Assembly: GCF_030679875.1 (NCBI RefSeq)
Contig: NZ_JAUXSP010000019.1
Span: 415,659 to 479,658, forward strand
Origin: Phenylobacterium sp.
GTDB lineage: Bacteria; Pseudomonadota; Alphaproteobacteria; Caulobacterales; Caulobacteraceae
Length of the DNA stretch: 64,000 nt
Reading direction: 5' to 3'
Shown: positions 30,676 through 42,175 of the stretch, in pieces
Layout: each line of letters starts with the position of its first letter
Numbering within the stretch: position 1 is the stretch's first letter
Translations under genes and position numbers: made by a program
The notes under the pieces: generated by a model
What the model saw: the letters and a program-made list of their open reading frames with translations, nothing else
Database searches by the model: none
Told to the model about the DNA's origin: nothing

Positions 30676-32532
30676 TTGCCGAATCTGACGACCCCCAATC
30701 CCGACGACATCAAGGTCGAACCGGCGGTGCTGGCTGAGTCGCAGACGCCAATCCTGCGCATGTGCGCGGCCTTTGCGGCGATCTACTATCTGGTCATCAC
30801 GCTCTCTCACCCGTTTTTCGAAGTCGGCCCGCCCCTCTGGGTTTTGACTGGCCTCTCGGCGACCACCACCGTCAGCGCATTTTTCGTTTGGCGGCGTCTT
30901 CGCGATCCCATGAGCCTGCCCCGCTTGGAAGCGGCGGCCGTCCTGCTCTACGGGCTCTTCCTCACCAACGTCACGGTTCAGCTCAGCTTCCACTTCGAGC
31001 CTCTCAAGCTGATCTACTATGTCCTCCTGGCCCTGGCCTTCGCCACTTCGGCGCCCACGCGACGGGTGGGCTACAGCGCTGCGCTGGTGTCCCTGGCCGG
31101 ACTCGTGCTGATGGCCCGGGGCGGGCCGGGCAATCTGATCGACGAGTACGTCTATGTGGGGTTCGCCAGTCTGTTCGCCGCCATCGGCATCTCGTCACTT
31201 ATGCGCGAGGCGGTGATGCGGGAAATTCGCGCCCGGCTCGCCACAGACAGGCTGAACCGCGCCCTGCGGCACGAGCTGGCCCGCAACCAGGACCTGGCCC
31301 GAGAAGCTCAGGGACTGGCGGTCGCCGCCCGGGCCGCCGATCGCGCCAAGAGCGAGTTTCTCACCACCATGAGCCATGAAATCCGCACGCCTCTGAACGG
31401 CGTGCTCGGCATGGTGCAGGTGATGGAGCGTGACGATCTGGCGCCCACCCAGCGCGAGCGCCTCGCCACGGTTCGCGGCTCTGCGGTTGATCTCCTGGAT
31501 ATCCTCAACGCCATTCTCGACGTTTCCCGCATTGAGGCCGGCGAGATGTCGCTGCATGTGGCGCCCTTCGACCTGGACCGGTTCGCTGACACCCTTCGGA
31601 AGCTCTATGGTCAGCTGGCTGCTGACCGCGGCCTGGGCTTCCGGCTCGACGTCTCGTCGGCAGCCTCCGGTCAGCGTGTGGGCGACGAGGTCCGCGTGCG
31701 GCAAATTCTCAGCAACCTCATTTCCAACGCCCTGAAATTCACCGAGGCGGGCTCGGTGGTCGTGAGAATCGGGGGCGATGACCAGCGACTGATCTGCGAG
31801 GTGCAGGACACGGGCATGGGCATTCCGCACGAGCACCAGGCGCGGATTTTCGAGAAGTTCGTCCAGGCGGATTCCTCCAACACCCGGCGCAGCGGCGGCA
31901 CCGGTCTGGGCTTGGCCATCTGCCGCGAGCTGGCCGAGCTGATGGGCGGAAAGATCACCTTCGCCAGTCAGCCGGGACTGGGCAGCCGGTTCACCCTGGA
32001 ACTGCCCTTGTGCGCCGTCGAGAGCCGCGCCGAAGCGCCTCTCGACAAGCCGCAGGTCAAGACCCAGCCTGGCCTGGCACCGAAGCCGGCTCTGAACGGA
32101 CTCGTCGGCAGGCGGATTCTCATCGCCGATGACAACCTGGCCAACCGCGCCGTCCTTCAGACGCTGCTGGAAGGGGAGGGGGCCGAATGCGGCCTGGCTG
32201 CCGATGGTCTGGAAGCTCTGGACGCGTGGGAGAGCGGCCGGTGGCATGTCATCCTGATGGACATCCACATGCCCAGGCTCGATGGCTTGGCCGCCGCCCG
32301 TCAAATTCGAGCGCTGGAACGCTCAGCTGGCCGCCACCGCACGCCGGTCATCGCCGTCACCGCCAGCGTCATGGCTGAGGAAATTCGTCGCTATACCGGG
32401 GCCGGCATTGACCTCGTTGCGGCCAAGCCGATCCAGTTTGAAACCCTTCTCAGTCAAATCGAACAGGTGGTCGCCGCTAATTCGACTGCCTTGCCGAGCC
32501 TGGCTGAAGCGCCCGAGGTCCGGGCGATCTGA
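30676..32532 (+). CDS. Membrane hybrid histidine kinase (TM region, HisKA, HATPase_c, REC)
   Basis: TTG start; six-TM-like N-terminus; [42 protein letters not shown], receiver [12 protein letters not shown]. Confidence 0.9.
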   Translation: MPNLTTPNPDDIKVEPAVLAESQTPILRMCAAFAAIYYLVITLSHPFFEVGPPLWVLTGLSATTTVSAFFVWRRLRDPMSLPRLEAAAVLLYGLFLTNVTVQLSFHFEPLKLIYYVLLALAFATSAPTRRVGYSAALVSLAGLVLMARGGPGNLIDEYVYVGFASLFAAIGISSLMREAVMREIRARLATDRLNRALRHELARNQDLAREAQGLAVAARAADRAKSEFLTTMSHEIRTPLNGVLGMVQVMERDDLAPTQRERLATVRGSAVDLLDILNAILDVSRIEAGEMSLHVAPFDLDRFADTLRKLYGQLAADRGLGFRLDVSSAASGQRVGDEVRVRQILSNLISNALKFTEAGSVVVRIGGDDQRLICEVQDTGMGIPHEHQARIFEKFVQADSSNTRRSGGTGLGLAICRELAELMGGKITFASQPGLGSRFTLELPLCAVESRAEAPLDKPQVKTQPGLAPKPALNGLVGRRILIADDNLANRAVLQTLLEGEGAECGLAADGLEALDAWESGRWHVILMDIHMPRLDGLAAARQIRALERSAGRHRTPVIAVTASVMAEEIRRYTGAGIDLVAAKPIQFETLLSQIEQVVAANSTALPSLAEAPEVRAI

Positions 32533-32629
32533 AGCCTCTGGCCACAGGAGGGGCGCGGGCTGTCCCTCCAGGTTGAACCCTTCTGCAGTCTCGCGCGCTT
32601 CTGCGTCGGCTCCAGAGGAGGAACACGCC

Positions 32630-34732
32630 ATGGCTGACGACATCTACGGAAAACGCAATCCTGGCGCGGGCGGGGAAACCCATCAGACCGCCTCCGGCGA
32701 CACCCCGGTCCTGACCACCCAGCAGGGCGTTCCGGTCGCCGACGATCAGAACAGCCTGAAGGTCGGCGCGCGGGGCCCAGCCCTGCTGGACGACTTCCAC
32801 CTGCGCGAAAAGCTATTCCATTTCGACCATGAGCGGATCCCTGAGCGGGTGGTCCACGCCCGGGGCTTCGGCGTACACGGCTATTTCGAGGCGACCGAAT
32901 CCCTGGCCGACTTGACCCGCGCCGACCCCTTCCAGAAGGCGGGTCAACGCACGCCTGTCTTTGCAAGGTTCTCCACCGTCGCTGGCGCCAAGGGCTCTCC
33001 AGACCTGCCCCGGGACGTCCGCGGCTTCGCGGTGAAGTTCTATACCCAGGAGGGCAACTGGGACCTGGTGGGCAACAACATCCCAGTCTTTTTCATCCAG
33101 GACGCCATCAAGTTCCCAGACCTGGTCCATGCGGCCAAGCCGGCCCCCGACCGCGGTTTCCCGCAGGCCCAGACGGCCCATGACAACTTCTGGGACTTCA
33201 TCACCCTGACCCCAGAATCCATGCACATGATCATGTGGGCCATGTCCGACCGGGCCATTCCTCGGTCCCCGCGGTTCATGGAGGGGTTCGGGGTCCACAC
33301 CTTCCGGTTCATCAACGCCGAGGGGAGGTCGAGCTTTGTGAAGTTCCACTGGAAGCCGAAGCTTGGCCTCCAGTCGGTGCTGTGGAACGAGGCGCTCAAG
33401 ATCAACGGCGCCGATCCGGACTTCCACCGCCGCGACCTGTGGGACGCGGTCGACAGCGGTCAGCCGCCGGAATGGGAGCTGGGGGTCCAGGTCTTCGACG
33501 AGGCCTTCGCCGACGAATTCGAGTTCGACATCCTCGACCCCACCAAGATCATCCCCGAGGAGCGGGTTCCTGTCCGGATCATCGGCCGGATGGTGCTCGA
33601 CAACAACGTCCAGAACTTCTTCGCCGAGACCGAACAGGTGGCCTTCTGCACTCAGAACGTGGTGCCAGGCATCGGCTTCACCAACGACCCCCTGCTGCAG
33701 GGGCGGAATTTCTCCTACCTCGACACGCAGCTGAAGCGACTGGGGGGACCCAACTTCACCCACATTCCGGTCAATGCGCCGCGCTGCCCCGTCCACAATT
33801 TCCAGCAGGACGGCCACATGGCCATGCGCAATCCGGTCGGTCGGGCCAATTACGAGCCCAACAGCTGGGGCGATCAGGGCGGTCCGCGTGAAAGCCCGGA
33901 GCGGGGCTACCCCCACTTCGCGGCCGCCGAATCCGGCGAGACTCGCCAGATCCGCGCCGAGACCTTCGCCGACCACTACAGCCAGGCCCGGCAGTTCTTC
34001 GTCAGCCAGACGCCGATCGAGCAGAAGCACATGGGCGACGCCCTGGTCTTCGAACTCAGCAAGTGCGACCGGCTCGACATCCGCGAGCGCATGGTGGGCC
34101 ATCTGCGCAATATCGACGAGGGCCTCGCCAAGACCGTCGCCACGGGCTTGGGGCTTGCGAAGATGCCGGCCGCCCTGAAGCCCGCGCGCGCCGTGATCGA
34201 TAACCTGCCGCCATCGGATGCGCTCAGCATGCTCAAGCGGCCCCTGGCCAGGTTCGAGGGCCGCAAGTTCGGGCTCCTGATGACCGACGGCGCCGATGCG
34301 GCGCTGTTCAAGGCTGTGACTGAGGCCATCAAGGCGGAGGGCGCGATCTTCGAGGTGATCGCACCACACATCGGCGGCGTGAAGCTCAGCGACGGGGTGC
34401 TGCTCGCGGCCGACCAGAAGATCGATGGGGGTCCGTCGGTCCTCTACGACGCCGTCGCCGTCCTGGTGTCGGAAGAGGGCGCAGCCATGCTCTCCAAGGA
34501 CAAGACCGCCAAGGACTTCGTCAACGACGCCTTCGCCCACTGTAAGTTCATCGCCCACACCGAGGCCGCGGCTGTTCTGTTCGAGAAGGCTGGCGTCGCC
34601 GAGGATATGGACGAGGGCTTCATCGCCCTGTCGGGTGCAAAGGACGCCAAGACCTTTGTCGAAGCCTGTCGCAATATCCGCCTCTGGGCGCGGGAGCTGA
34701 AGGTCGATCTGGACGCTGCGGCCCTCAGCTAG
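32630..34732 (+). CDS. katE: Large-subunit catalase
   Basis: [44 protein letters not shown], plus C-terminal DJ-1/GATase-like domain; GAGGAGG RBS before ATG at 32630. Confidence 0.95.
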   Translation: MADDIYGKRNPGAGGETHQTASGDTPVLTTQQGVPVADDQNSLKVGARGPALLDDFHLREKLFHFDHERIPERVVHARGFGVHGYFEATESLADLTRADPFQKAGQRTPVFARFSTVAGAKGSPDLPRDVRGFAVKFYTQEGNWDLVGNNIPVFFIQDAIKFPDLVHAAKPAPDRGFPQAQTAHDNFWDFITLTPESMHMIMWAMSDRAIPRSPRFMEGFGVHTFRFINAEGRSSFVKFHWKPKLGLQSVLWNEALKINGADPDFHRRDLWDAVDSGQPPEWELGVQVFDEAFADEFEFDILDPTKIIPEERVPVRIIGRMVLDNNVQNFFAETEQVAFCTQNVVPGIGFTNDPLLQGRNFSYLDTQLKRLGGPNFTHIPVNAPRCPVHNFQQDGHMAMRNPVGRANYEPNSWGDQGGPRESPERGYPHFAAAESGETRQIRAETFADHYSQARQFFVSQTPIEQKHMGDALVFELSKCDRLDIRERMVGHLRNIDEGLAKTVATGLGLAKMPAALKPARAVIDNLPPSDALSMLKRPLARFEGRKFGLLMTDGADAALFKAVTEAIKAEGAIFEVIAPHIGGVKLSDGVLLAADQKIDGGPSVLYDAVAVLVSEEGAAMLSKDKTAKDFVNDAFAHCKFIAHTEAAAVLFEKAGVAEDMDEGFIALSGAKDAKTFVEACRNIRLWARELKVDLDAAALS

Positions 34733-34738
34733 CTCGCG

Positions 34739-34776
34739 GGATGCGCCGTCGCCGGCATGGGCGGCGGCGCATCCTT
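34739..34776 (+). terminator. Candidate terminator hairpin after katE
   Basis: GATGCGCCGTCGCC-GGCATG-GGCGGCGGCGCATC then CTTT; weak U-tract. Confidence 0.5.
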
Positions 34777-34884
34777 TAGGCCTCCAGCCTTCACGGGGGC
34801 GTGATAAAAAGGCGCCGTTCAGGAAACTTTCGCTGCAGGTCACGGGTTTGTGAGGGGAGTAGACAGAAACAGGAGACCCCTGAC

Positions 34885-35388
34885 ATGACCCTCAAGACCA
34901 CGTTTTTCGCCGCTGCGGCCACGGTCGCGCTGATGGCCGCTCCGGCCGCCCTGGCTCAGGATATGGACGCTCCGGTCACCAGCCCGCCGGCCGTCGGCGC
35001 ACCGGTGGAGGCTGCGACCTTCACGGATGCTCAGGTGGACGGCTTCGCCGACGCCATGACCGACATCCAGGCTCTCAATGACCAGTACGGCCCCCGTGTG
35101 GCCGGCGAGGCCGACACCACCGCTCGGGCGGCTCTGCAACAGCAGATGACCACCGAAATGACGGCGGCGGTCGAAGCGGCCGGGCTGACGGCTGAGGAAT
35201 ACAATCAGATCGCCGCAGCCGCCCAGGGAGACGCTGAACTTCGCGCCCGTATCGGCCAGTCCATGCAGGCCGACGCTGGGGCCAGCGCCGATGCTGCGGC
35301 CCAGGCCGAAGCCGCCCCGGAGGCGGAGGGCGATGTGGGCGCCGAGGCTGAAGTTGACGCTCAGGCCGACCCCGTCTCCGACATGTAG
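34885..35388 (+). CDS. DUF4168-like secreted protein with acidic/Ala-rich tail
   Basis: Signal peptide; FTDAQVDGFADAMTDIQALNDQY...LTAEEYNQIAAAAQGDAELRARIGQSM. Confidence 0.75.
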   Translation: MTLKTTFFAAAATVALMAAPAALAQDMDAPVTSPPAVGAPVEAATFTDAQVDGFADAMTDIQALNDQYGPRVAGEADTTARAALQQQMTTEMTAAVEAAGLTAEEYNQIAAAAQGDAELRARIGQSMQADAGASADAAAQAEAAPEAEGDVGAEAEVDAQADPVSDM

Positions 35389-35425
35389 ATCAGGGCTCTC
35401 CAGTCCGTCACGGGCGGGGCGCGGT

Positions 35426-36049
35426 TCAGCCAGGCTGAGCCGCGCCCCACTCGTTCCAGCCCGCGATTTTGGGCGTTTTGGGCAGATAGGCCTTCTCTAA
35501 AGAGCCTAGGCGAAAGCCTGCCGCAATCAGCGTCTGCGCTACCGGCCTGTTGAGATGGCACCCCCCCGCCAGCCGGCTCCAGAGCGGGTCCAGCCGACGC
35601 TGCCAACGGGCGACCTCCGGTTCTGGCGACAGACCATGTTCGCAAAACAGGAAGCGTCCAGTGGGCTTGAGCACGCGCCGAGCTTCAGCCAGCGCCTTCC
35701 CGGGGTCCCCGACGGAACAGAGGGTGAAGGTGCAGACGACACTGTCGAAGCTTTGGTCTGGGAAGGGCAGGTTCTCAGCCTCGCCGGCCTCCACCGAGAC
35801 CTTCAGCGCGGCGTCGCGTGGCGCCTCAAGCGCTCGCGCCCGGAGTTCGGGCGACGGATCGATGCCGGTGACGCTCTCGACCTTGGTCGGATCATAGAAG
35901 GCTAGGTTCAGGCCGCCGCCGACGCCCAGTTCCAGCACCCGTCCCTCTGCCTGCGGCACAACCCGGGCTCGCTGTCGCATGATGGCCGGCGACCCACAGG
36001 CGCAGGTCAGCAGACTTGGCAGGATTCGACGTTCATAGAAGTTGGCCAT
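35426..36049 (-). CDS. Class I SAM-dependent methyltransferase
   Basis: VLELGVGGGLNLAFYD, VTGIDPSPELRARA, FDSVVCTFTLCSVGDPGKALAEARRVLKPTGRFLFCEH. Confidence 0.9.
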   Translation of the reverse strand: MANFYERRILPSLLTCACGSPAIMRQRARVVPQAEGRVLELGVGGGLNLAFYDPTKVESVTGIDPSPELRARALEAPRDAALKVSVEAGEAENLPFPDQSFDSVVCTFTLCSVGDPGKALAEARRVLKPTGRFLFCEHGLSPEPEVARWQRRLDPLWSRLAGGCHLNRPVAQTLIAAGFRLGSLEKAYLPKTPKIAGWNEWGAAQPG

Positions 36050-36131
36050 GGGTCCCCCGGAAGCTCAGGCCATCATTCCCTGTCCGGCCAATTGAGGCCA
36101 GAGCCAGCGTGGTCTCTCTTCGGTCGGAGGA

Positions 36132-37250
36132 TCAGGCGGCGCGGGCGTCGCCGGTGCTCAGAGCCTGTTGCAGGGCGCGCAGGAGATTTTCCGGCTTCAT
36201 CGGCTTTTCAACGACCCCGATCATGCCCGCGGCGATATAGCCGGCGGCGTCCTCAGGATCGGCATTGGCCGTCAGGGCGATGATTGGCGTCTGACCGGCC
36301 GGGCCCACCAGGGCGCGAATGGCCCGGGTGGCCGCGACGCCGTCCATCCGCGGCATCTTGATGTCCATCAGGATCAGATCGAAGCGACCTGAACGCGCCA
36401 GTTCTACGGCCTCGAGGCCGTCGACGGCGGTCTCGGCGGTGCAGTCAAACATCTCACAGAGGGTCTCGGCCACCATACGGTTGGTGGCGTTGTCATCGAC
36501 AATCAGGACGTGGGCGGCCCGGTCGGAGGCGGACTCGGAGGGCTCAGCCTCAAGGGTCGGCGCACAGGGCGCCGTCAGGGTGAAGACGGCGGTCTCGCCG
36601 CCGCCGGCGTTGAATTCGGTTCGACCCTCGCCGTCCAGGGCCTGAAGGATGCGCTGACCCAGAGCCGCGCCGAGGGCGGTCTCAAGGCCGAAACGCGCGG
36701 TGATCTCTTCGATGCTTCCAGAGAAGCTGCCGTCGATCACATCGCCCGCGCCGCGCACGCGCCCCACCAGACTGAGCGTTCCTGCGGAGGACGAGGTGAC
36801 TTCGAGAGTGGCCTCCACCGCACCGCGCCGCACGCCGGAAATGGCCTGTCCGATGAAGCCGTCGAAAATCTGGTGAAGGCGGTGAGCGTCGACCACGGCG
36901 GCGGCCCCCGGGTCGCCTTCGTAGGCCACGAGCAGAGTGACGCCGCTTTCCCGGGCCCGGTGGAGCCAGCGTTCCTGCACCCCGTCCATGAGTTCGCGCA
37001 ACTGATGAGGGGCGGGGCAGAGGCTAAGGCGTTCAGCGGCAGCGGTCTTCAGGTCATGGGCGGTGGCCAGGAGGCGGTACACCGAGCTTGCGGCCTCATC
37101 GATACCCTCGACACAGGCCGCGGCGTCGGCAGAGAGATGCTGTCGACCGAGGCGGTCGGTCAGCGCCCGCATGCCCTCGACCTGGATGCGGATTTCTTCT
37201 GTGACTTGGTCGAAGAAGAACTCAGACGGGGACATGGGTTTGGGCGCCAT
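36132..37250 (-). CDS. Degenerate hybrid histidine kinase-like protein with intact receiver domain
   Basis: FFDQVTEEIRIQVEG aligns to [15 protein letters not shown] (His replaced by Glu); N-box-like GFIGQAISG lacks Asn; receiver FDLILMDIKMPRMDG intact. Confidence 0.8.
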   Translation of the reverse strand: MAPKPMSPSEFFFDQVTEEIRIQVEGMRALTDRLGRQHLSADAAACVEGIDEAASSVYRLLATAHDLKTAAAERLSLCPAPHQLRELMDGVQERWLHRARESGVTLLVAYEGDPGAAAVVDAHRLHQIFDGFIGQAISGVRRGAVEATLEVTSSSAGTLSLVGRVRGAGDVIDGSFSGSIEEITARFGLETALGAALGQRILQALDGEGRTEFNAGGGETAVFTLTAPCAPTLEAEPSESASDRAAHVLIVDDNATNRMVAETLCEMFDCTAETAVDGLEAVELARSGRFDLILMDIKMPRMDGVAATRAIRALVGPAGQTPIIALTANADPEDAAGYIAAGMIGVVEKPMKPENLLRALQQALSTGDARAA

Positions 37251-37327
37251 TGCAATCTTCCACCCAGGATGGCGGAAACCCTTTGCAGAGACGTTAAGCC
37301 TGACGGCGCTCTTTGATCGCGGGCGTC

Positions 37328-37365
37328 AAAAAGAAGAACGGGCGGCAGGTCTCCCCGCCGCCCGT
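37328..37365 (-). terminator. Rho-independent terminator downstream of TonB receptor
   Basis: On the minus strand ACGGGCGGC...GCCGCCCGT followed by TCTTCTTTTTGAC. Confidence 0.85.
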
Positions 37366-37394
37366 CCCGGTTGCGCCTAAAAATGCGGCCGGTC

Positions 37395-39917
37395 TTAGAA
37401 CCGGTACTGAAGCTCGAGGCCGAAGGTCCGCGGCTGGATCAGACCGCGGGTGATCGCCGTGCCGGTCTGCTGCAGATAGGGCTGGCCGCCCACCACGAGG
37501 CCCGGATTGGGGGCGCCGTAGACGGCGGAGGGATTGGTGGTGCCGGTCGAGGTAAAGCCCTCTTCTTCGAAGGCGTTCTTCACATAGCCGATGACCGCAT
37601 AGCGGTTGCCGAGCTCGCGCCAGATCAGGCGGAAGTCGGCGACCGAATAGGCGGGCACGGCGAAGGCGGGGTTATCGAACGGCTGGTAGGTGGTCTCGTC
37701 GGTCCAGAAAGCCGTCGCCGAGGCGATCAGCGAGCCGGCCGCAAAGTCCCACGTATAGTTGCCGTTGAGCGCCACCTTGTGCTCGGGGGACTGGAACAGC
37801 CGCGAGCCCTTCAGGTCCTGGAAGACCAGCAGGACGTTGTTCTGCACCGCCGTGCCGCCCGCAGGCCGGGCGCTGGCCAATTGGGCGCTGGGATCAGCCG
37901 GATCATAGAAGCAGCAGCCCTCAGTGATCTCGGTGTTCAGATAGCCGTAGCTGACCGACACCTGCAGGTTGCGGCTGGGCTGCCAGATGGTTTCCAGCTC
38001 CAGGCCATAGGCCCTGGCGTCGACATTAATGAAGTTGTTGGCCGAGGCGGTGCCCGCGGCGTTCAGCTGCTGAAGGTTCAGCTGCAGATCCGAATAGTCG
38101 TTGTAATAGAGCGAGCCATTGACGATCAGCTGCCGGGCGATCGTCTTCTTCATGCCCAGCTCGTAGGCGTTGACGAACTCGGCCTCGCCTTCCGGGTTGG
38201 GGGCCAGGGTGCCGAGCAGGAAGCCGCCGGACTTATAGCCGCGGCTGTACTTGGCGTAGAACAGGCTGTCGTCATCCGGGGTCCAGTCCAGATTGACCAC
38301 GCCGGTGACGGCGTCCCAGGACTTGGACAGGGTGCGGAAGTTCTGGACGCCCGGCGTCCCCGGCTGCAGGTCGGTGGAGACGTCGAAGGCGAAGGCGCCG
38401 CCGAGCTGGGGGCCAAACGGGCCGGCCGGGGAGAACAGCACCAGGCGCTGGCTTTCGAACCCGTCCTTTTCATCCTTGCTGTAGCGGAGGCCCGCGGTCA
38501 GGGCGAAGGCGTCGCTGAGCTGGTAAGAGAACTGGCCAAAGGCGGCGAGGGCCTTGGAGTTCAGCTCGGCATAACCGTCGACAAAGTTGCGGCTCGGATT
38601 GGCTGGCGCCGGGGCGCAGAAATTCGGCGGGCCGATGAAGTAGCAGGGAGCCGCCATCTGCGCCTGCTGGGGATTTCCCAGCTGGATGCGCTGGCTGTAG
38701 TCCTCCTCGTACTGATAGACCCCCAGAATCCAGCTCAGCGGGCCATCCGAATTGGAGGTCAGGTTCAGCTCGTTTGAATAGTACTTCTTCGTTTCGTAGA
38801 AATCGGTGGTGTAGTCGACATAGATGCCCGGGACGCCGGCCACGGTGATCGGCGCGGTGCGGCTGGTGTTGTCGTAGTCGCCACCGGTTTGATAGTCGTA
38901 CTGCTGGAAGCCGCCGATATACTTCAGGTCGGCGAAGCCTAGGTCCCAGGTAACCTGACCGGTCAGGACATGGTTGCCGCGCAGGGCGCCGTAGCCATCG
39001 CGGTTGGTGTTCTGGACATAGGGGTCACGCACGCCCGGATTGGCCACCGTCTCGCCGAACTGGAGGTTGGTCACCAGGCCGCCGATGGGCTGGAAGGCGC
39101 GGGTGGTGTCATAGGGGCTGATCAGGTTGGCCAGCCGGTCGCCGACACCCAGGCTGTCGTCCCAGTTCGATCGGTTGTAGCGGACCCAGACCTCCACATC
39201 CTCGCCGAGCTCGGCCTCCATCTGGGCTTCGAAATAGGTCCGCTTGATCGACGCGCCCTCATTGGCGCTGCCGATGTTCTCGATGAAGCCCTTGCGCTGC
39301 CATTCCTGGTTGCCGCCCACCTTGAAGCGGAGATTCTCGGCCACCGGCAGGGACACGACGCCTTCGATGCGGGTGTAGTCATAGTTGGCGACCGCGGCGC
39401 GGATTTCGCCTGAGAATTCATAGTCCGGACGCTTGGACACCTGGTTGATCGCGCCGCCCATGGCGTTACGGCCATAGAGCGTGCCCTGGGGGCCGCGGAG
39501 AATCTCGGTGCGCTCAATGAACAGCGGCGTCTTGAACAGCTCCGATGAGCTGGCCGAATAGAAGCCGTCCGAATAGGCGGCCACGCCCGGATCATTGCCG
39601 ATGTAGAAGGTGTTGCGCCCCGAACCGCGCAGGGACACCCGGTCGGCGCCTGAATAGTTCATGCCCGGCGTGAAGTTCACGAAGTCCTGGATGTTCGTGA
39701 TGCCCTGGGTGTCGCGCTGCTCCGAGGTGAAGGCGGACACAGCGACCGGGACGTCCTGCAGAGCCTGCTCGCGCTTTTCAGCGGTGATGACCAGTTCCTG
39801 GATGGTGAAGGGCTCATTGGCGGTCTGGGCGGTGGCCGCGCTGGCGCCGGCGAGAACGGCGGCCGAAGCGCTGGCCGCCAGCAGGCGGCGCAGACCAGTG
39901 TGCGTGAACGACGACAT
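37395..39917 (-). CDS. TonB-dependent receptor
   Basis: Signal peptide, TonB/plug segment (FTIQELVITAEKREQALQDVPVAVSAFT...GPQGTLYGRNAMGGAINQVSKRP), C-terminal ...TFGLELQYRF. Confidence 0.93.
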   Translation of the reverse strand: MSSFTHTGLRRLLAASASAAVLAGASAATAQTANEPFTIQELVITAEKREQALQDVPVAVSAFTSEQRDTQGITNIQDFVNFTPGMNYSGADRVSLRGSGRNTFYIGNDPGVAAYSDGFYSASSSELFKTPLFIERTEILRGPQGTLYGRNAMGGAINQVSKRPDYEFSGEIRAAVANYDYTRIEGVVSLPVAENLRFKVGGNQEWQRKGFIENIGSANEGASIKRTYFEAQMEAELGEDVEVWVRYNRSNWDDSLGVGDRLANLISPYDTTRAFQPIGGLVTNLQFGETVANPGVRDPYVQNTNRDGYGALRGNHVLTGQVTWDLGFADLKYIGGFQQYDYQTGGDYDNTSRTAPITVAGVPGIYVDYTTDFYETKKYYSNELNLTSNSDGPLSWILGVYQYEEDYSQRIQLGNPQQAQMAAPCYFIGPPNFCAPAPANPSRNFVDGYAELNSKALAAFGQFSYQLSDAFALTAGLRYSKDEKDGFESQRLVLFSPAGPFGPQLGGAFAFDVSTDLQPGTPGVQNFRTLSKSWDAVTGVVNLDWTPDDDSLFYAKYSRGYKSGGFLLGTLAPNPEGEAEFVNAYELGMKKTIARQLIVNGSLYYNDYSDLQLNLQQLNAAGTASANNFINVDARAYGLELETIWQPSRNLQVSVSYGYLNTEITEGCCFYDPADPSAQLASARPAGGTAVQNNVLLVFQDLKGSRLFQSPEHKVALNGNYTWDFAAGSLIASATAFWTDETTYQPFDNPAFAVPAYSVADFRLIWRELGNRYAVIGYVKNAFEEEGFTSTGTTNPSAVYGAPNPGLVVGGQPYLQQTGTAITRGLIQPRTFGLELQYRF

Positions 39918-40337
39918 GTGTCCTCCCAAGCGGCTTTGAGCGCCGCCCGTTGTTTTGAATGTGAGCAGGAGCCGCCCATGGGGAGGGGCGGTTCAGGGCC
40001 GGGAACCTCGTTCCAACCGCCGGATCAGTCAAACTTATCTGCGTTCAGGCGACAATTAGGGCGACGGTTTGCGCTTGGCGTGGCGAAAATACCGCGCTTT
40101 CAAACAGGCTGCACAAAACCGACCGACGTTATCCGGATATCTCCTGTCCCGCTAACCGATTCGCGCCCGTGTGCTGGAGAGTCTTTAGCACACCTGATAT
40201 TCAAATCATCTCGAGAGACTGCGTGTTGTATGCGCCGTCTGCGCCGCGTGGGGGACTCGGTGGTCGTCTGACCGAGCCGGGGCCAGCGCCGCGCCCCAAG
40301 GGGTCGGAGGCTTCCCCTTGCGCGCCGGCTCGCGCAT

Positions 40338-41078
40338 ATGGAGGGCATGATCGATACCGACCGCGACCGGCGCGCCCTGGTGCTGTTTTCCGGGGGACAG
40401 GACTCCTCGGTTTGCCTCGCCTGGGCCCTGGCCCGCTATGACCATGTGGAGACTGTGGGCTTCGACTACGGCCAGCGCCATGCCGTGGAGATGCAGGCCC
40501 GCCAGGTGGTGCGCCAGGCCATGGGGGCGCAGTTTCCTGACTGGGCCGGACGGCTGGGTCCTGACCATCTGATCGACCTGACCGGCTTTGGCGCCATCGC
40601 CGAGACCGCCATGACCGCCGAACGGGCCTTCGAGGTCACCGACAAGGGATTGCCCTCGACCTTTGTTCCGGGCCGGAACCTCGTCTTCCTGACCTATGGC
40701 GCGGCCCTGGCCGATCGCCGCGGCGCCCGCGATCTCGTGGGCGGCATGTGCGAGACCGACTTTTCCGGCTACCCCGACTGTCGGCGGGACACGATCGAGG
40801 CCCTGGAACATGCGCTCAATCTCGGCATGGCGCAGGACTTCCGAATTCAGACGCCGCTGATGTCGCTCACCAAGGCGCAGACCTGGGCGCTGTCGAAGGG
40901 GCTTGGCGGGGAGGCCCTGGTGGCGCTCATCTGCGAGGAGAGCCACACCTGCTATCGGGGTGAACGTGGCGTGCGTCATGCCTGGGGCTACGGCTGCGGC
41001 GACTGTCCGGCCTGCGACCTGCGGGCCCGCGGCTGGGAGACGTGGGTGGCGCAGGATCGCCCGGAGCTTCTGGCGTGA
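40338..41078 (+). CDS. queC: 7-cyano-7-deazaguanine synthase
   Basis: [36 protein letters not shown]-terminal zinc cysteines [10 protein letters not shown]. Confidence 0.95.
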   Translation: MEGMIDTDRDRRALVLFSGGQDSSVCLAWALARYDHVETVGFDYGQRHAVEMQARQVVRQAMGAQFPDWAGRLGPDHLIDLTGFGAIAETAMTAERAFEVTDKGLPSTFVPGRNLVFLTYGAALADRRGARDLVGGMCETDFSGYPDCRRDTIEALEHALNLGMAQDFRIQTPLMSLTKAQTWALSKGLGGEALVALICEESHTCYRGERGVRHAWGYGCGDCPACDLRARGWETWVAQDRPELLA

Positions 41079-41707
41079 GCTATTCGGTCAAGGAGATCTT
41101 TCTCACCCTCCAGGGCGAGGGCGGCCAGGCCGGGCGGCCAGCCGTCTTCTGCCGCTTTGCGGGCTGCAATCTGTGGTCTGGCCGCGAGATCGACCGCGCC
41201 CATGCGGTCTGCACCTTCTGCGATACGGACTTCGTGGGGATGGATGGTCCCGGGGGTGGGCGGTTTGCCGATGCAGAGGCCCTGGCCGACGCCGTGGCCA
41301 GCGCCTGGGCCGGGGGAGGGGACCATCGCCTCGTGGTCTGCACCGGCGGCGAGCCCTTGCTGCAGTTGGACGAGCCGCTGATCGCCGCGCTTCACGCCCG
41401 GGGCTTCACCATCGCCGTGGAGACCAACGGCACCCTTGCGGCGCCGGCCGGCATCGATTGGATCTGCGTCAGTCCCAAGGCCCAGGCGCCGCTGGCGCAG
41501 ATGTCAGGCCAGGAGCTGAAGCTGGTCTACCCCCAGCCCGGGGTCGATCCGCAGCGGTTCGCGGCGCTGGATTTCGAACGCTTCTACCTGCAGCCCATGG
41601 ACGGGCCAGACCGCAGCGCCAACACCGAGGCGGCGATCGCCTATTGCCTCGCCCACCCTCAGTGGCGTTTAAGCGTGCAAACCCACAAATATCTGGGCAT
41701 TCCCTGA
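41075..41707 (+). CDS. queE: 7-carboxy-7-deazaguanine synthase
   Basis: [33 protein letters not shown]...[14 protein letters not shown] overlap with queC stop. Confidence 0.95.
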   Translation: MSYSVKEIFLTLQGEGGQAGRPAVFCRFAGCNLWSGREIDRAHAVCTFCDTDFVGMDGPGGGRFADAEALADAVASAWAGGGDHRLVVCTGGEPLLQLDEPLIAALHARGFTIAVETNGTLAAPAGIDWICVSPKAQAPLAQMSGQELKLVYPQPGVDPQRFAALDFERFYLQPMDGPDRSANTEAAIAYCLAHPQWRLSVQTHKYLGIP

Positions 41708-41743
41708 CGGCCGGTTGGCTGAACGGATCGCCTGAGCGCGGCA

Positions 41744-42115
41744 ATGACATCGCATATTTTTGAGATCACCAAGGTCGCGACCTTCGATGCGGCCCACTAC
41801 CTGCCTGACGGTCCGGCGCAGAGCCCGTATACGCGCCTGCATGGCCATTCCTTTCAGGTGGAGGCCACCGTCACCGGAGCCCCGCAGCCGCCGGTAGGTT
41901 GGGTCGCCGATCTGGCTGAACTGGACGGCGCGCTGCGGGCTGTCGCCCTGGAGCTGGATCACGGCCTGCTCAACGAGAGGCCGGGGCTGGAAAGCCCGAC
42001 CCTGGAGAACCTCTGCCTCTATTTCGCTGAGCGGCTTCAGGCGCAGTTTCCGGGCCTGTCGCGCATCAAGGTCTCCCGCCCGACCATCGGTGAGAGCTGC
42101 GCGCTGAATATCTAG
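41744..42115 (+). CDS. queD: 6-carboxytetrahydropterin synthase
   Basis: TFDAAHYLPDGPAQSPYTRLHGHSFQVEATVTG, LDHGLLNE, SCALN. Confidence 0.93.
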   Translation: MTSHIFEITKVATFDAAHYLPDGPAQSPYTRLHGHSFQVEATVTGAPQPPVGWVADLAELDGALRAVALELDHGLLNERPGLESPTLENLCLYFAERLQAQFPGLSRIKVSRPTIGESCALNI

Positions 42116-42175
42116 GGCGCGTTCGGTAGTGGTGGGAGTCGGCCCTAGGGCGGGACGCGCTTAAACTGCTGAAAT

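Noticed and set aside
32813-34843. 676-aa minus-strand ORF
   Set aside because: Antisense shadow of katE; the sense frame is an unmistakable catalase.
37371-38777. 468-aa plus-strand ORF
   Set aside because: Antisense of the TonB-dependent receptor at 37395-39917.
40000-40337. preQ1 or other riboswitch upstream of queC
   Set aside because: No convincing preQ1 aptamer-like stem/A-rich pattern could be read; only a short GTGTGCT...AGCACAC dyad.
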